Position numbers and translations under genes: made by a program. Below are positions 34,948 through 43,794 of a stretch of 64,000 nt of DNA, in pieces. The notes under the pieces are model-generated. The model was not told where the DNA came from and did no database searches. It saw only the letters and a list, made by a program, of their open reading frames with translations. Numbering within the stretch: the stretch's first letter is position 1; the number at the start of each line of letters is the position of its first letter. The DNA comes from Phycisphaerales bacterium (GTDB lineage Bacteria > Planctomycetota > Phycisphaerae > Phycisphaerales > UBA1924), in the NCBI GenBank assembly GCA_029260455.1, contig JAJDDF010000005.1, forward strand, positions 310,001-374,000, written 5' to 3'.

Positions 34948-35193
34948 ATGGACGTCACGGTTCTTCTTTTTGGCCCCGCTTCCACTGCGGCGGGCACCGA
35001 CCGGGTCACGGTGTGCCTCGAAAGCGACCACACTGTTGGTTCCTTGCGGGATGCGCTCGCGGCACAGTATCCGGCTCTCGAGGTCGTGCTGACATGGGGG
35101 CGGATCGCGGTGAATCAGAAGTATGCACCGTCGATCACGGTTATCAAAGCAGACGATGAAGTGGCCCTTGTTGCTCTGGTGTCCGGCGGATGA
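34948..35193 (+). CDS. moaD: Molybdopterin synthase sulfur carrier subunit MoaD
   Basis: 81 residues, ubiquitin-like fold, starting at ATG 34948 (MDVTVLLFGPAS) and ending in Ser-Gly-Gly, the double glycine that is thiocarboxylated. The frame is open further upstream, but the family begins at this point. It overlaps moaE by four bases (ATGA), giving a coupled pair. Confidence 0.92.
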   Translation: MDVTVLLFGPASTAAGTDRVTVCLESDHTVGSLRDALAAQYPALEVVLTWGRIAVNQKYAPSITVIKADDEVALVALVSGG

Positions 35194-35669
35194 GTGAACC
35201 GGGCGCGATTCAAGTAGTCATCGTCGATGGTCCCCTTCCAGCGCACACGTGCGAGAACGAATCTTGCGCAGGGAACGCTGGTGCAGTCGTATGCTTCGAT
35301 GGTGTCGTTCGCCGTGTGGAAGATGGGCACGATCTTGTTGCACTTGAATATGAAGCCTATGAACCGATGGCAGAACAAGAGCTGACTCGGCTTGCTCAGG
35401 ACATCGCAACGACGCACGGCTTGCTCGCAATAGATGTCTGGCACAGTCGCGGCCGCATTGCAGTCGGCGAGACATCCTTTCGTCTTGTCATTGCATCAGC
35501 GCATCGGCGCGAGGCGCTCACTGCGATGGGCGAATTCATCGACCTGCTGAAAAAGGACGTTCCGATCTGGAAGCATGCGGTGTTTGCGACAAAACCATTA
35601 CCACACTGCGATGAGTTTCGTGCCCGCAATGAGAAGCACGAACGCAAGCAATCGCCTGATGGTCAATGA
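35190..35669 (+). CDS. moaE: Molybdopterin synthase catalytic subunit MoaE
   Basis: 159 residues. Motifs GAVVCFDGVVR, LEYEAYEPMAEQEL, WHSRGRIAVGETSF, IASAHRREAL and the catalytic Lys in LKKDVPIWKHAVF. It adds the dithiolene sulfurs using MoaD. The start overlaps the moaD stop. The last 72 bp overlap the 3' end of the convergent TauE-like gene, so the MoaE tail (FRARNEKHERKQSPDGQ) and the exporter's last helix are encoded on the same DNA. Confidence 0.93.
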   Translation: MSEPGAIQVVIVDGPLPAHTCENESCAGNAGAVVCFDGVVRRVEDGHDLVALEYEAYEPMAEQELTRLAQDIATTHGLLAIDVWHSRGRIAVGETSFRLVIASAHRREALTAMGEFIDLLKKDVPIWKHAVFATKPLPHCDEFRARNEKHERKQSPDGQ

Positions 35670-36362
35670 TGGCAGTCGCCTTGCGCCAAAGTATGAACCG
35701 GCAAAACCGCCAACCATCACCGCCGCGCCAAAGGGACCGATCCAAGCGGGCCAGATATCAGGGATAGTTGCGCCGGAAGTGAAAAAACCAAACAACCCCG
35801 CAATCGAATTGAACAAAATAAACGCAGCGCTGACCGCACTGGTTTGCTTTGGTGTTGCCCACCCGCACAACAAGATGAGCGGGCTGAGAAAGATGCCGCC
35901 GCCGGTGCCTGTGAGCCCGGACAACATGCCAAGCGCAGCGCCGACGAGAAGAGCAAGTGGAATCTTGGGCGGGTGAAGTTCCTTTTCATCACATCCCGTG
36001 GGCGGTTTCCTTATCTTTGCAAGCCGCCACGCCGAGAACAACAGCACTGCGCCGAGCAATGGTTCATACAGAGATGGCGGCAGTTGGATTTTCCCGCCAA
36101 TTGCCGCTGCGGGGATCGACATCACCGCAAATGGCCAGAACAACGGCCAGTGAAAATGCCCCGCTCGTGCAAACTGCACCGTGCCAATACTCGCCACGAG
36201 CACATTGAGCGCGAGTGCTGTCGGGCGCATGACCTCGGGTGCAAGACCGAGTAGTGCCATTGCAGCGAGATATCCCGATGCGCCCCCATGCCCGACACTT
36301 GAATACAAAAGTGCAATGATGATAAGAAGAAGCACGAGGATGACTGCTGTCGAAGTCAGCAT
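35598..36362 (-). CDS. TauE/SafE (TSUP) family membrane permease
   Basis: 254 residues with about seven to eight hydrophobic segments. TSUP motifs: YSSVGHGGASGYLA near the start and GALLGMLSGLTGTGGGIFLSPLIL-like (AALGMLSGLTGTGGGIFLSP) in the middle. The family exports sulfite or other small organosulfur or anion compounds. It lies between moaE and moaA, where sulfur or oxyanion traffic for cofactor assembly could be relevant, but the substrate is inference. Its 3' end overlaps moaE by 72 bp. Confidence 0.87.
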   Translation of the reverse strand: MLTSTAVILVLLLIIIALLYSSVGHGGASGYLAAMALLGLAPEVMRPTALALNVLVASIGTVQFARAGHFHWPLFWPFAVMSIPAAAIGGKIQLPPSLYEPLLGAVLLFSAWRLAKIRKPPTGCDEKELHPPKIPLALLVGAALGMLSGLTGTGGGIFLSPLILLCGWATPKQTSAVSAAFILFNSIAGLFGFFTSGATIPDIWPAWIGPFGAAVMVGGFAGSYFGARRLPSLTIRRLLAFVLLIAGTKLIAVW

Positions 36363-36377
36363 GTAATTCGTGTGTCC

Positions 36378-37457
36378 TTACCCGCCGATGGCAGACATCG
36401 GGCGCGCCGGTTGCTCGAACTCCGGTGTGGCAATGCCGTGTCCGGCTTGTTTGGACCACGTGACATCCATCAGGAAGTGTGCGAGATCATCATCGGTCGC
36501 GCGATCATCACGAAGCAGCGAACGAATGTCCCATTCGCGCGTGCTAAAAAGGCACGGCCGTACTTTGCCGTCAGCGGTCAGGCGCAACCTGCTGCACGCG
36601 CCGCAAAATGGTGTGCTCACCGGCGCAACAAAGCCGATCCGCCCCGGCGCACCATCAGCAAAACGGTAGGTTCGGGCCGTAGTGCTTTCATCATCAATAT
36701 CACAAGAAATAAGCGGGAATTGCAGCTCAATGGCAGCACGCGTCTCAGCAGCACTCACCCACTTCGATGTATCCCAGCGATGACCGGAATCAAGCGGCAT
36801 GTACTCAATGAAGCGTACTTCGATTTCAAATGTGCGCGCTATTTCTGCGAGATCAACCGCCTCATCGTCATTGAATCCACGAATCAATACTGCATTAAGC
36901 TTCACAGGTGTCAGCCCTGCATCGATGCACATGTGCACACCCGCAAGCACCTGCTGAGGAGTTGTTGTCGATCGCGTGAGACGGGCAAAACGATCCTGGC
37001 GCAACGTATCAATACTCATCGTGATGCGATTCAGGCCCGCTGCCTTCCAGTGCTGGCATGATGCTGGGGTCAAAGTCGAACCATTGGTAATCATGGCAAG
37101 TTCAACATTACTCCACGTGCGAATGCCCGTAATAATTTCACAAAGGTCCGGCCGAAGCGTGGGCTCGCCGCCAGTCAAACGAATCTTGGTGACACCAAGA
37201 GATGTCACAATGCGCGCGATTCGAATGATTTCCTGTTGTGATAGCAAATGCTCATTCGGCGCGAATCGAACATCAGGATCCATGCAGTAGACGCACCGAA
37301 AATTACACCGATCAGTCAGACTGATGCGCAGGTCGCGAATGGTTCTCCCGTGCGAATCGAAAAGCTGTCGTTGAGTGCGATCCGGTCGGCGCGACGGTAT
37401 CAAGTCCGAAAGTGATTCAGATGGCTCAGTCAAAATGGGCAAAGCAAGTGCCGTCAT
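36378..37457 (-). CDS. moaA: GTP 3',8-cyclase MoaA (radical SAM)
   Basis: 359 residues. The radical-SAM cluster is Cys51-x3-Cys55-x2-Cys58 in DRCNFRCVYC, followed by LTGGEPTLRPDL. The second, substrate-binding cluster is FCGACSRLRLTADGKVRPC. The protein ends in Gly-Gly, as needed for MoaA activity. It catalyses the first step of molybdenum cofactor synthesis. It lies 15 bp upstream of the TauE-like gene on the same strand. Confidence 0.96.
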   Translation of the reverse strand: MTALALPILTEPSESLSDLIPSRRPDRTQRQLFDSHGRTIRDLRISLTDRCNFRCVYCMDPDVRFAPNEHLLSQQEIIRIARIVTSLGVTKIRLTGGEPTLRPDLCEIITGIRTWSNVELAMITNGSTLTPASCQHWKAAGLNRITMSIDTLRQDRFARLTRSTTTPQQVLAGVHMCIDAGLTPVKLNAVLIRGFNDDEAVDLAEIARTFEIEVRFIEYMPLDSGHRWDTSKWVSAAETRAAIELQFPLISCDIDDESTTARTYRFADGAPGRIGFVAPVSTPFCGACSRLRLTADGKVRPCLFSTREWDIRSLLRDDRATDDDLAHFLMDVTWSKQAGHGIATPEFEQPARPMSAIGG

Positions 37458-37498
37458 TACAATTCAATCGTAGCGTAGAGATGTGTTATCTGTGAAAG

Positions 37499-38107
37499 TC
37501 AGTCGCATGAATCATTCATCGCTTCCCATTTTTCAAGTACTTCCGGCGTATTCAAGTTAACCAACACCGCAGGGTCATCGACCGGCACATGGACACACCT
37601 CCCCTCAAGAAGATGATCAAGTCGTGCGGATGTCACCCATTGCTCATCGTGTGCCTGTTCCAGAATATCAGTTTCTATAAACGCCCACGGCAATCGCACC
37701 GGATGTCCCGCATGCCCATCATACACCGGCGCACTCGGGCAATCGCTACGTTGCCGGAGTGCATTGCTTGTCATCACAGAACACATCGGCACATCAACAG
37801 GCAAAACATACACAGCGCTCGGCGGATCATCCGCGAGAGCGCGTAGACCCACAATGATGCTTGCAAACATAGGCGCAGTGGCATCGGTAATGATCATTTC
37901 TGGTGCATGCCCATCGTTGTGAATGACATTATGCACTTCATCTGACACAACCCATAAATCGCGCAGGCCCGTTCGTGCAATTCGCTCTCGCTGTGTCAAC
38001 CACCATGCTCTGCCGTGAACGGTCATGAGTGCCTTTGGGCCGCCCATTCGCTTGCCGCGCCCTGCAGCAAGGACAAGCACTACTTCGCATGCATCACAGT
38101 GCGGCAA
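37499..38107 (-). CDS. mocA: MocA-like nucleotidyltransferase (molybdenum cofactor cytidylyltransferase)
   Basis: 202 residues if started at TTG 38107, which has GGAGG nine bases upstream; the frame stays open to 38260, but that part is inside xdhC. NTP-transferase motif VLVLAAGRGKRMGGPKAL, then YVLPVDVPMCSV. This family attaches CMP to molybdopterin for xanthine dehydrogenase-type enzymes. It overlaps xdhC by 14 bp. MobA (GMP) is the alternative, but the xdh context favours CMP. Confidence 0.85.
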   Translation of the reverse strand: MPHCDACEVVLVLAAGRGKRMGGPKALMTVHGRAWWLTQRERIARTGLRDLWVVSDEVHNVIHNDGHAPEMIITDATAPMFASIIVGLRALADDPPSAVYVLPVDVPMCSVMTSNALRQRSDCPSAPVYDGHAGHPVRLPWAFIETDILEQAHDEQWVTSARLDHLLEGRCVHVPVDDPAVLVNLNTPEVLEKWEAMNDSCD

Positions 38108-38876
38108 GCTTCTTTGCCTCCAGCAATACCTGCCCGGCAATTGACACCGCAACCAGTTGTGGCTCCTTGCCCATGTCACCAAGCCCGACCGGGCAATGCA
38201 CTTTCTCGACACATTCCCGATCAACACCCGATGCAACAAGACGAGAGAACAAACTTGCACGCTTGCTGCGACTGCCGATAAGCCCTACAAACGCAGGCAA
38301 TTCATTCGCTAAGAGCAGCTCACGCAACAGTGTAAAATCCGTGTCATGCGAGCAGGTCATGACGCACACAAGTGTCGATTCACGCACAGCGTCAGCCAAA
38401 GCAACTGCTGCGGGATACTCCGTGATCCTCCGGCACATCGGAAACCGCGCTTCCGTATTCCAGTCCGGTCGGTCGTCTGCAACAACGATCTCAAGTGGCG
38501 CAGCTCGCAGCGACTCGACAAGCGCGTGCGTGACATGCCCCGCACCAAATACGATAAGACGTTGCGTCGGTCCGATGAATTCAAGAAACATATCCATGGT
38601 CCCGCCGCAACATTGCTCAGCTTCTGCGCCGAGGACATAGTGTTCCGTGATGCGTTGTCGATCACGAAACACGCGCTCTGCAGAAGCAAGTGCCAGGTGC
38701 TCAAACTGTCCGCCGCCAACAGTGCCAGTGAATCCATCACCGGGTTGCCAGATCATGCGCGCCCCAGCGTTCCGTGGAGTGCTGCCGCGCGTTGCGGTCA
38801 CCGTCAGCATCACAAATGGAAGCCCGCGCGATGCAAGGTCCGCTGCGGCTCGCAAGATATCGGCATCAACAGACAT
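38094..38876 (-). CDS. xdhC: XdhC-family cofactor insertion chaperone
   Basis: 260 residues. An N-terminal XdhC/CoxI segment (PFVMLTVTATRGSTPRNAGARM) with VGGGQFEHLALASAE is followed by a Rossmann-type C-terminal half (RLIVFGAGHVTHALVESL, VVADDRPDWNTEARFP). It delivers sulfurated cofactor to the molybdenum subunit. It sits directly between the FAD subunit gene and mocA. Confidence 0.92.
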   Translation of the reverse strand: MSVDADILRAAADLASRGLPFVMLTVTATRGSTPRNAGARMIWQPGDGFTGTVGGGQFEHLALASAERVFRDRQRITEHYVLGAEAEQCCGGTMDMFLEFIGPTQRLIVFGAGHVTHALVESLRAAPLEIVVADDRPDWNTEARFPMCRRITEYPAAVALADAVRESTLVCVMTCSHDTDFTLLRELLLANELPAFVGLIGSRSKRASLFSRLVASGVDRECVEKVHCPVGLGDMGKEPQLVAVSIAGQVLLEAKKLAAL

Positions 38877-38893
38877 GGTGCGCTCCGGGCCTA

Positions 38894-39724
38894 TCAGACA
38901 AACGAGGGCACAATACCCTTCAAATCATGGTACAAAATCCTTGCAAGAACTCGCTCACGATACAATCGCGATGACCGAATGTCATCAATAGGTGATACAT
39001 CTTTGGCGATGGCAGCCATAAGATCATCTGGCGATCGCACGGGCGAGCCCTCTTCAAGGAGCGTCTCAATCGCCTTGCACCGCAGAATCGTTGGCGCAAC
39101 TGCACTCGCCACGATGCGCCAACCATCTTGCGAATGCGTGATGGCGAGACCAATTTTTGAAATTGCCTGCGCGCGTCGAGCCCCGACCTTTTCAAATATC
39201 TCAACATCATGTGCGCGGCGCGGCATGCGAATCGCCACTACCAATTGATCGGTGCGCCTGCGCATCTGCTTGTACCCGAAATAGAATTCATCGAGCGGAA
39301 TTTCTTCAATTCCTTCGCACGATTGCATCACTACAGTGGCGTCATACGCCATGAGCACTGGCACACCATCAGCAGCTGGCGATGCATTGATAATATTTCC
39401 AGCCCATGTGCCGCGCGATTGAATCTGCACCGATCCAACCTGCCGCGCCGCATTGATCAGCAACGGAAACGCTTGTGCACATTGTTCATTGCAAATTACA
39501 TCCCAATAGGTCGTCAGCGCACCGATTGTGAACGTGTCATCCGCCCACTGCATCGAGCGCAACTCGCCAAGACCGGACAAATCAAGATATGACCGTGTTT
39601 TTGCCTCCAGATTGCCCGGCCAATGCACGAGGACATCGGTCGCGCCAGCGATCGGTATCAACGACGAATCGCCTGCGAGCATGTCGCACGCTTCTTGCGC
39701 CGTACTCGGACACAAAACCTTCAC
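38894..39724 (-). CDS. Xanthine dehydrogenase-type FAD-binding subunit
   Basis: 276 residues, CoxM/XdhB family. FAD motifs PIAGATDVLVHWPGN and RGTWAGNIINASPAADGVPVL; C-terminal CO-dehydrogenase flavoprotein domain. The start is GTG 39724, overlapping the stop of the 2Fe-2S subunit by four bases (GTGA). It passes electrons from the iron-sulfur subunit to NAD or another acceptor. Confidence 0.93.
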   Translation of the reverse strand: MKVLCPSTAQEACDMLAGDSSLIPIAGATDVLVHWPGNLEAKTRSYLDLSGLGELRSMQWADDTFTIGALTTYWDVICNEQCAQAFPLLINAARQVGSVQIQSRGTWAGNIINASPAADGVPVLMAYDATVVMQSCEGIEEIPLDEFYFGYKQMRRRTDQLVVAIRMPRRAHDVEIFEKVGARRAQAISKIGLAITHSQDGWRIVASAVAPTILRCKAIETLLEEGSPVRSPDDLMAAIAKDVSPIDDIRSSRLYRERVLARILYHDLKGIVPSFV

Positions 39725-40194
39725 AGTGTGCTGCTCTTCGTACGTTGCTCACACTCGATGCCATCAATGATGCCATCGTATCCCGTGCACCGACACAAAT
39801 TGCCTGCCATCAGCTCGCGCACGCTGTGCGTCTTGGAAAGTTCCGGATGCCGGTTCAGCCAACATGCTGTCATCACGACACCGGGCGTACACGCACCGCA
39901 CTGTGTTGCCCCGCTTGTTAGCATTGCATCAAGTGATTCGTGCGGTATTGATTCAATCGTTTCAACATGGCAACCGCGCACCTGAAACGTCGGCACAAGA
40001 CATGCATTGACTGGCACACCATCCAGATACACTGTGCATGCACCGCACTCGCCTTCGCCGCAACCTTCCTTGGAACCGGTCAAGCCGAGCGCATACCGCA
40101 ATGTGTCAAGCAATCGATCCATTGGCGCAACATCAACCTTCGTCGGCGTACCGTTCAACGTGAATTCAATTTGCATTGTGTTCACATCAGACAT
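39721..40194 (-). CDS. Xanthine dehydrogenase-type [2Fe-2S] subunit
   Basis: 157 residues from ATG 40194. First plant-type cluster: Cys45, Cys50, Cys53 and Cys65 in EGCGEGECGACTVYLDG..NAC. The second cluster uses CGACTPGVVM and NLCRCTGYD. CoxS/XdhA-type small subunit. It overlaps the molybdenum subunit gene by eight bases and the FAD subunit gene by four. Confidence 0.95.
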   Translation of the reverse strand: MSDVNTMQIEFTLNGTPTKVDVAPMDRLLDTLRYALGLTGSKEGCGEGECGACTVYLDGVPVNACLVPTFQVRGCHVETIESIPHESLDAMLTSGATQCGACTPGVVMTACWLNRHPELSKTHSVRELMAGNLCRCTGYDGIIDGIECEQRTKSSTL

Positions 40195-42382
40195 GGGCAC
40201 TGTCCATCATGGTCATCAATCGCTCCGGCGTGAGAGGCAGCACATCTGCGCTCACGCCAATCGCCTGCGCAATCGCATTTGCTATCGCTGGCCCGGGGCC
40301 ATCCATAGGCAATTCTCCAATCCCCTTCGCCCCCTGCGCGCCATATTCATACGGGTTTTCAAGGAAAACAACGCGAATCGGCGGCACATCATCACTCGTT
40401 GGAATAATGTAATTCGTCAACTGGCAATTCTTCATCGCGCCGCGCTCTTGCACACATTCTTCAAGCAATGCCCACCCAATCCCCTGCACGACACCTCCCT
40501 GAATCTGGCCGCGCGCTAATGTTTCATTGATCACGCTGCCAATTTCCTGCACTGCGACAAAATCAGTCACGCGCGCAGAGAACGTGCGCAAATCAATCTC
40601 GACTTCCGCAGCATAAGCCGCCCACGCAAAAGTGCCATAAGCGTCGCCGGTGTAGTTTGTGTCATCCCAATTGATACCCGGCGGTTTTTCGTATATCGCC
40701 TCGCCGTATAACGCTTTGCCCTCATTGTTCCGGTGCCACATCGCAATCGCATCGCGAACAACATCACCTCGCGCTCCATCGTCAAGACCAACGCGCTGCT
40801 GCAGGTCATCGCACGCGCGCTCAACAAGCCGCCCCACCACCATCGCAGTGCGCGAGGCGACCGTGGGCCCGCTGTTGGGCACGCGCGCCGTATCAGGCTC
40901 TGCAACAATGATGTCTTTCGGTTCAAGCCCCAGTCGATCCGCGGCGAGCGTTGTAAAGACCGTCAGCGCGCCCTGCCCCATCTCGGTGCTGCTTGTCAAT
41001 ACTTCAACACGCCCATCAGGCAGCCCCGCAATGCGAACACGTGATTTCAGCGCAACTTCGCCACTCCCCGTAAAGCCCGCGCCATGAAAAAACACTGCAA
41101 TACCAGTCCCCCGTCGCAAATACGGATGCGTCGCATTGAACGATGCGTGCTCATCGCACTTGCTCTTCAAACCGATCAAACTCGCAGCCTTGTCCAAGAT
41201 CGCCGCCCGGTCCGTGCCATCATTGATGACCTGCCCGGTCGCCGTTGTCTGACCATCGCGAATGAGATTAATCCGACGCAGTTCGACCGGATCCATGTCC
41301 ATCGCCAGCGCGCACACATCCATATGCCGTTCGAGTGCAAACAGTGTTTGCGGTGCGCCAAACCCGCGAAACGCACCATACGGCACCGAGTTCGTCAACA
41401 CCGTGCGCCCGTTGATCCGTACGTGCTCGCACGCATATGGCCCGCCTGCATGAATAATCCCGCGACTCAAGACCACCGGCGACAACGTGACATACGCCCC
41501 GCCATCAATGGCGACATCAATATCCTGCGCGACCAGCTTCCCCTGCGCATCAAAGCCTGAGCGGTGCCGCACGCGCGAGGGATGACGTTTCGTCGTCGCT
41601 GCCATATCTTCCGAACGTTCATAAATCATCTTCACCGGACGATTCGCCTTGAGTGCAAGCAGCGCTGCGTGCAGCGCCAAATGCGAGGGATAATCCTCTT
41701 TGCCGCCGAACCCGCCACCCGTCGGCGCCTGAATAACGCGCACGCCCGATTCCTCCCGCGCAAGTGCATGCTTCAGCGCATTGACAACGTAATAGGGACA
41801 CTGCATCGATCCTTTGGTGATGACCACACCATCTTCAACCCATGCAATCATCCCCTGCGTTTCAATGTACACATGCTCCTGCGCCCCGGTCTCATAGACA
41901 CCCTCAACAACATGCGCAGCATTCGCAAGAGCCCCCTCAACATCACCCTTCTCTATCTTCAATGTCTTGAGCACATTGTCATTGCCGCGCTGTACCTCTT
42001 CTGGTTTTGGCAGCACGCGATACTCCAGCGCCGCAGGTTCTTCATCAACAATCACCTGCACATCCGCAACCGCCGCCCTGCACACTTCGCGCGATTCGTG
42101 TGCAATCAACACCACCGGCTCATGGATATGCCGCGTGTAATCACTCGCAAGCACCGGCTGATCCCGCTCAATGAGAAACACTTCATTGGGTCCGGGAATA
42201 TCGCGATGATCAACCACCACACACTGTGACCAATCAACGGCATTCCCAAACCGGATCTCTCGAATCCGCCCGCGCGGCGACGGACTGCGCACCGTCATCC
42301 CCCACAGACAGCCTTCGACATGAATGTCGTCGACATACTGCATCTGCCCGGTGAGCTTGGAGATTCCCTCCAGTCGACGCAT
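40187..42382 (-). CDS. Xanthine dehydrogenase-type molybdopterin-binding subunit
   Basis: 731 residues from ATG 42382. Conserved points: GGGFGGKEDYPSHLALHAALLA, PYGAFRGFGAPQ (the Arg-containing motif of xanthine dehydrogenases, not the AYRCSFR of CO dehydrogenases), GQGALTVF and the active-site Glu in KGIGELPMDGPG. It oxidises hypoxanthine/xanthine or a related heterocycle at the Mo centre. Operon order is Mo, Fe-S, FAD, xdhC, mocA. GTG 42391 is an alternative start. The purine substrate is likely but not proven; nicotinate or aldehyde enzymes are relatives. Confidence 0.88.
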   Translation of the reverse strand: MRRLEGISKLTGQMQYVDDIHVEGCLWGMTVRSPSPRGRIREIRFGNAVDWSQCVVVDHRDIPGPNEVFLIERDQPVLASDYTRHIHEPVVLIAHESREVCRAAVADVQVIVDEEPAALEYRVLPKPEEVQRGNDNVLKTLKIEKGDVEGALANAAHVVEGVYETGAQEHVYIETQGMIAWVEDGVVITKGSMQCPYYVVNALKHALAREESGVRVIQAPTGGGFGGKEDYPSHLALHAALLALKANRPVKMIYERSEDMAATTKRHPSRVRHRSGFDAQGKLVAQDIDVAIDGGAYVTLSPVVLSRGIIHAGGPYACEHVRINGRTVLTNSVPYGAFRGFGAPQTLFALERHMDVCALAMDMDPVELRRINLIRDGQTTATGQVINDGTDRAAILDKAASLIGLKSKCDEHASFNATHPYLRRGTGIAVFFHGAGFTGSGEVALKSRVRIAGLPDGRVEVLTSSTEMGQGALTVFTTLAADRLGLEPKDIIVAEPDTARVPNSGPTVASRTAMVVGRLVERACDDLQQRVGLDDGARGDVVRDAIAMWHRNNEGKALYGEAIYEKPPGINWDDTNYTGDAYGTFAWAAYAAEVEIDLRTFSARVTDFVAVQEIGSVINETLARGQIQGGVVQGIGWALLEECVQERGAMKNCQLTNYIIPTSDDVPPIRVVFLENPYEYGAQGAKGIGELPMDGPGPAIANAIAQAIGVSADVLPLTPERLMTMMDSAHV

Positions 42383-42415
42383 GGACTGCACCTTACATAT
42401 CGCCTGTGACGTGTT

Positions 42416-42955
42416 TCACTTCGGCTGATAGCTGAACTTCTGGCCGCCAATCGATGCTTCATACATCAACCCTGCTTCACCCATCGTAAAAACCGCAACA
42501 TCATTGGAATACGCAGCGTTCGCCCCCGCCCCCGCCTTCAGCGCCACCGCTGTTGCCTGTGCATCAAAGGTCAGGCTGCCGGTCTTGAATCGCGCTACCG
42601 CAATATCAGTTGCAAACGTAATCAGCTCCGTATACGCCTGCCCGCCAAATTGAAAACCGATCGAAGCTTGCGTCAAATCGCAATAGCCCGCAAATTCGCC
42701 GCCCTCATACAGCACGCCCTTGCCATACGCGCCCCCGATGCCAACCGCACCCTTGCCCACACTCGGAAACACCGCATACCCCGCAGCATCATCAATGATC
42801 GGCGTGAGCGTCGGATTATTGTTCTTCGCACTCGCCAGCGCCGCCTCGGCTTCTGCGCGAATGTTCGTTTTGCCCGCCGCCGTGCGCGGCGCTGTCGAAC
42901 ATGCGGTTAGCATCAGAAACCCCGCAACACACGCCGTCAACATTGCCTTTTTCAT
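42416..42955 (-). CDS. SYLF (YSC84-related) domain lipoprotein
   Basis: 179 residues from ATG 42955. The lipoprotein signal peptide ends LMLTAC. The body is a lipid-binding SYLF/Ysc84 domain: DDAAGYAVFPSVGKGAVGIGGAYGKG, FGGQAYTELITF, AGAGANAAYSNDVAVFTMGEAGL. Bacterial members are envelope lipoproteins of uncertain function. It lies downstream in line with nothing obvious, 26 bp before the xanthine dehydrogenase start on the same strand, so read-through into that operon is possible. Confidence 0.9.
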   Translation of the reverse strand: MKKAMLTACVAGFLMLTACSTAPRTAAGKTNIRAEAEAALASAKNNNPTLTPIIDDAAGYAVFPSVGKGAVGIGGAYGKGVLYEGGEFAGYCDLTQASIGFQFGGQAYTELITFATDIAVARFKTGSLTFDAQATAVALKAGAGANAAYSNDVAVFTMGEAGLMYEASIGGQKFSYQPK

Positions 42956-43123
42956 ATGCATCCCCTTGCTGTGAGCCTTTGAGCGATCGTTGAGCGTGAC
43001 GACGCCACGCCCGGTGATTGTCAGGTCTTGCCTGAGGGTATGCAACCGAGGGCCATCAATGGATCGTTTCCATCGGAAGATCGCAGGTTCACCCGCCCCT
43101 GTCCCTGTGCATACACTCCAAGC

Positions 43124-43794
43124 ATGTCCGCGCATGACCCTCGGCGGCGTTGGCGGCGAATCTTCCGCGCATCCCTCGCGGCGAGCGTGGTGTTCATCAC
43201 ACTGTTCACGCTCTCGCTGCGCCTTGACCTCGCTATGCACAGCACAGTGCCACCCGTGGCGTGGCCTGGGGCGTCACCGTAAGTGGAGGCGCTCTGCGTT
43301 GGCACTATATGGGTGACAAATCCAGAACCTTATGGACCTATTGCGGCCCCAGCCCATCAGCTCTCGTTCGCCCGCCGTCACCACTTCCCACAAGTCCGCA
43401 ACTTGCCTTCGAGTCGTTCTGGCAATTGAACTCCGATCGCTGGATTCCGATCGTCTGGCGACCGCGATTGCTCCAAGGCTATTGGAAAATCCTTCCCCTC
43501 TGGCCCCTCGGCGTCGTACTCTTTTCGCTTACAGCTTTTCCCTGCGCCGTGCGAGCTTGGCAAAAGATGCGCGCCCTCGCACCGCACCAATGCCAGCGCT
43601 GCCGCTATGACCTCACCGGCCTCGACTCAGATACCTGCCCCGAATGCGGCACAGTGTGCGCTCACATGCCCGCAGCCTGCCCACCATCTGTCCTGCGCTC
43701 TTCCTCCAGCGCCTCAAGCCGCGCACGCAGCGCTTCGTTTTCCGCCCGCAGCGCATTGACAGCTTCCACCAGCAGCGGCGTCAGCTTGGAATAA
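43124..43794 (+). pseudogene. Frameshifted small membrane protein with zinc-ribbon tail
   Basis: The first part, from ATG 43124, encodes RRRWRRIFRASLAASVVFITLF, a basic stretch plus membrane helix, and stops at 43282. From about 43255 another frame carries on without a break: GVTVSGGALRWHY, a second helix (LPLWPLGVVLFSLTAF) and CQRCRYDLTGLDSDTCPECG, a ribbon shared by many small planctomycete membrane proteins. The two parts together look like one protein split by a one- or two-base indel near 43255-43280. The open frame then runs 133 bp into the end of the antisense fibre gene. Sequencing error or true decay cannot be separated here. Confidence 0.7.

Noticed and set aside
40187-42382. CO dehydrogenase large subunit
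   Set aside because: The active-site loop reads AFRGFG rather than the AYRCSFR of CO dehydrogenases, and xdhC/mocA-type genes adjoin.
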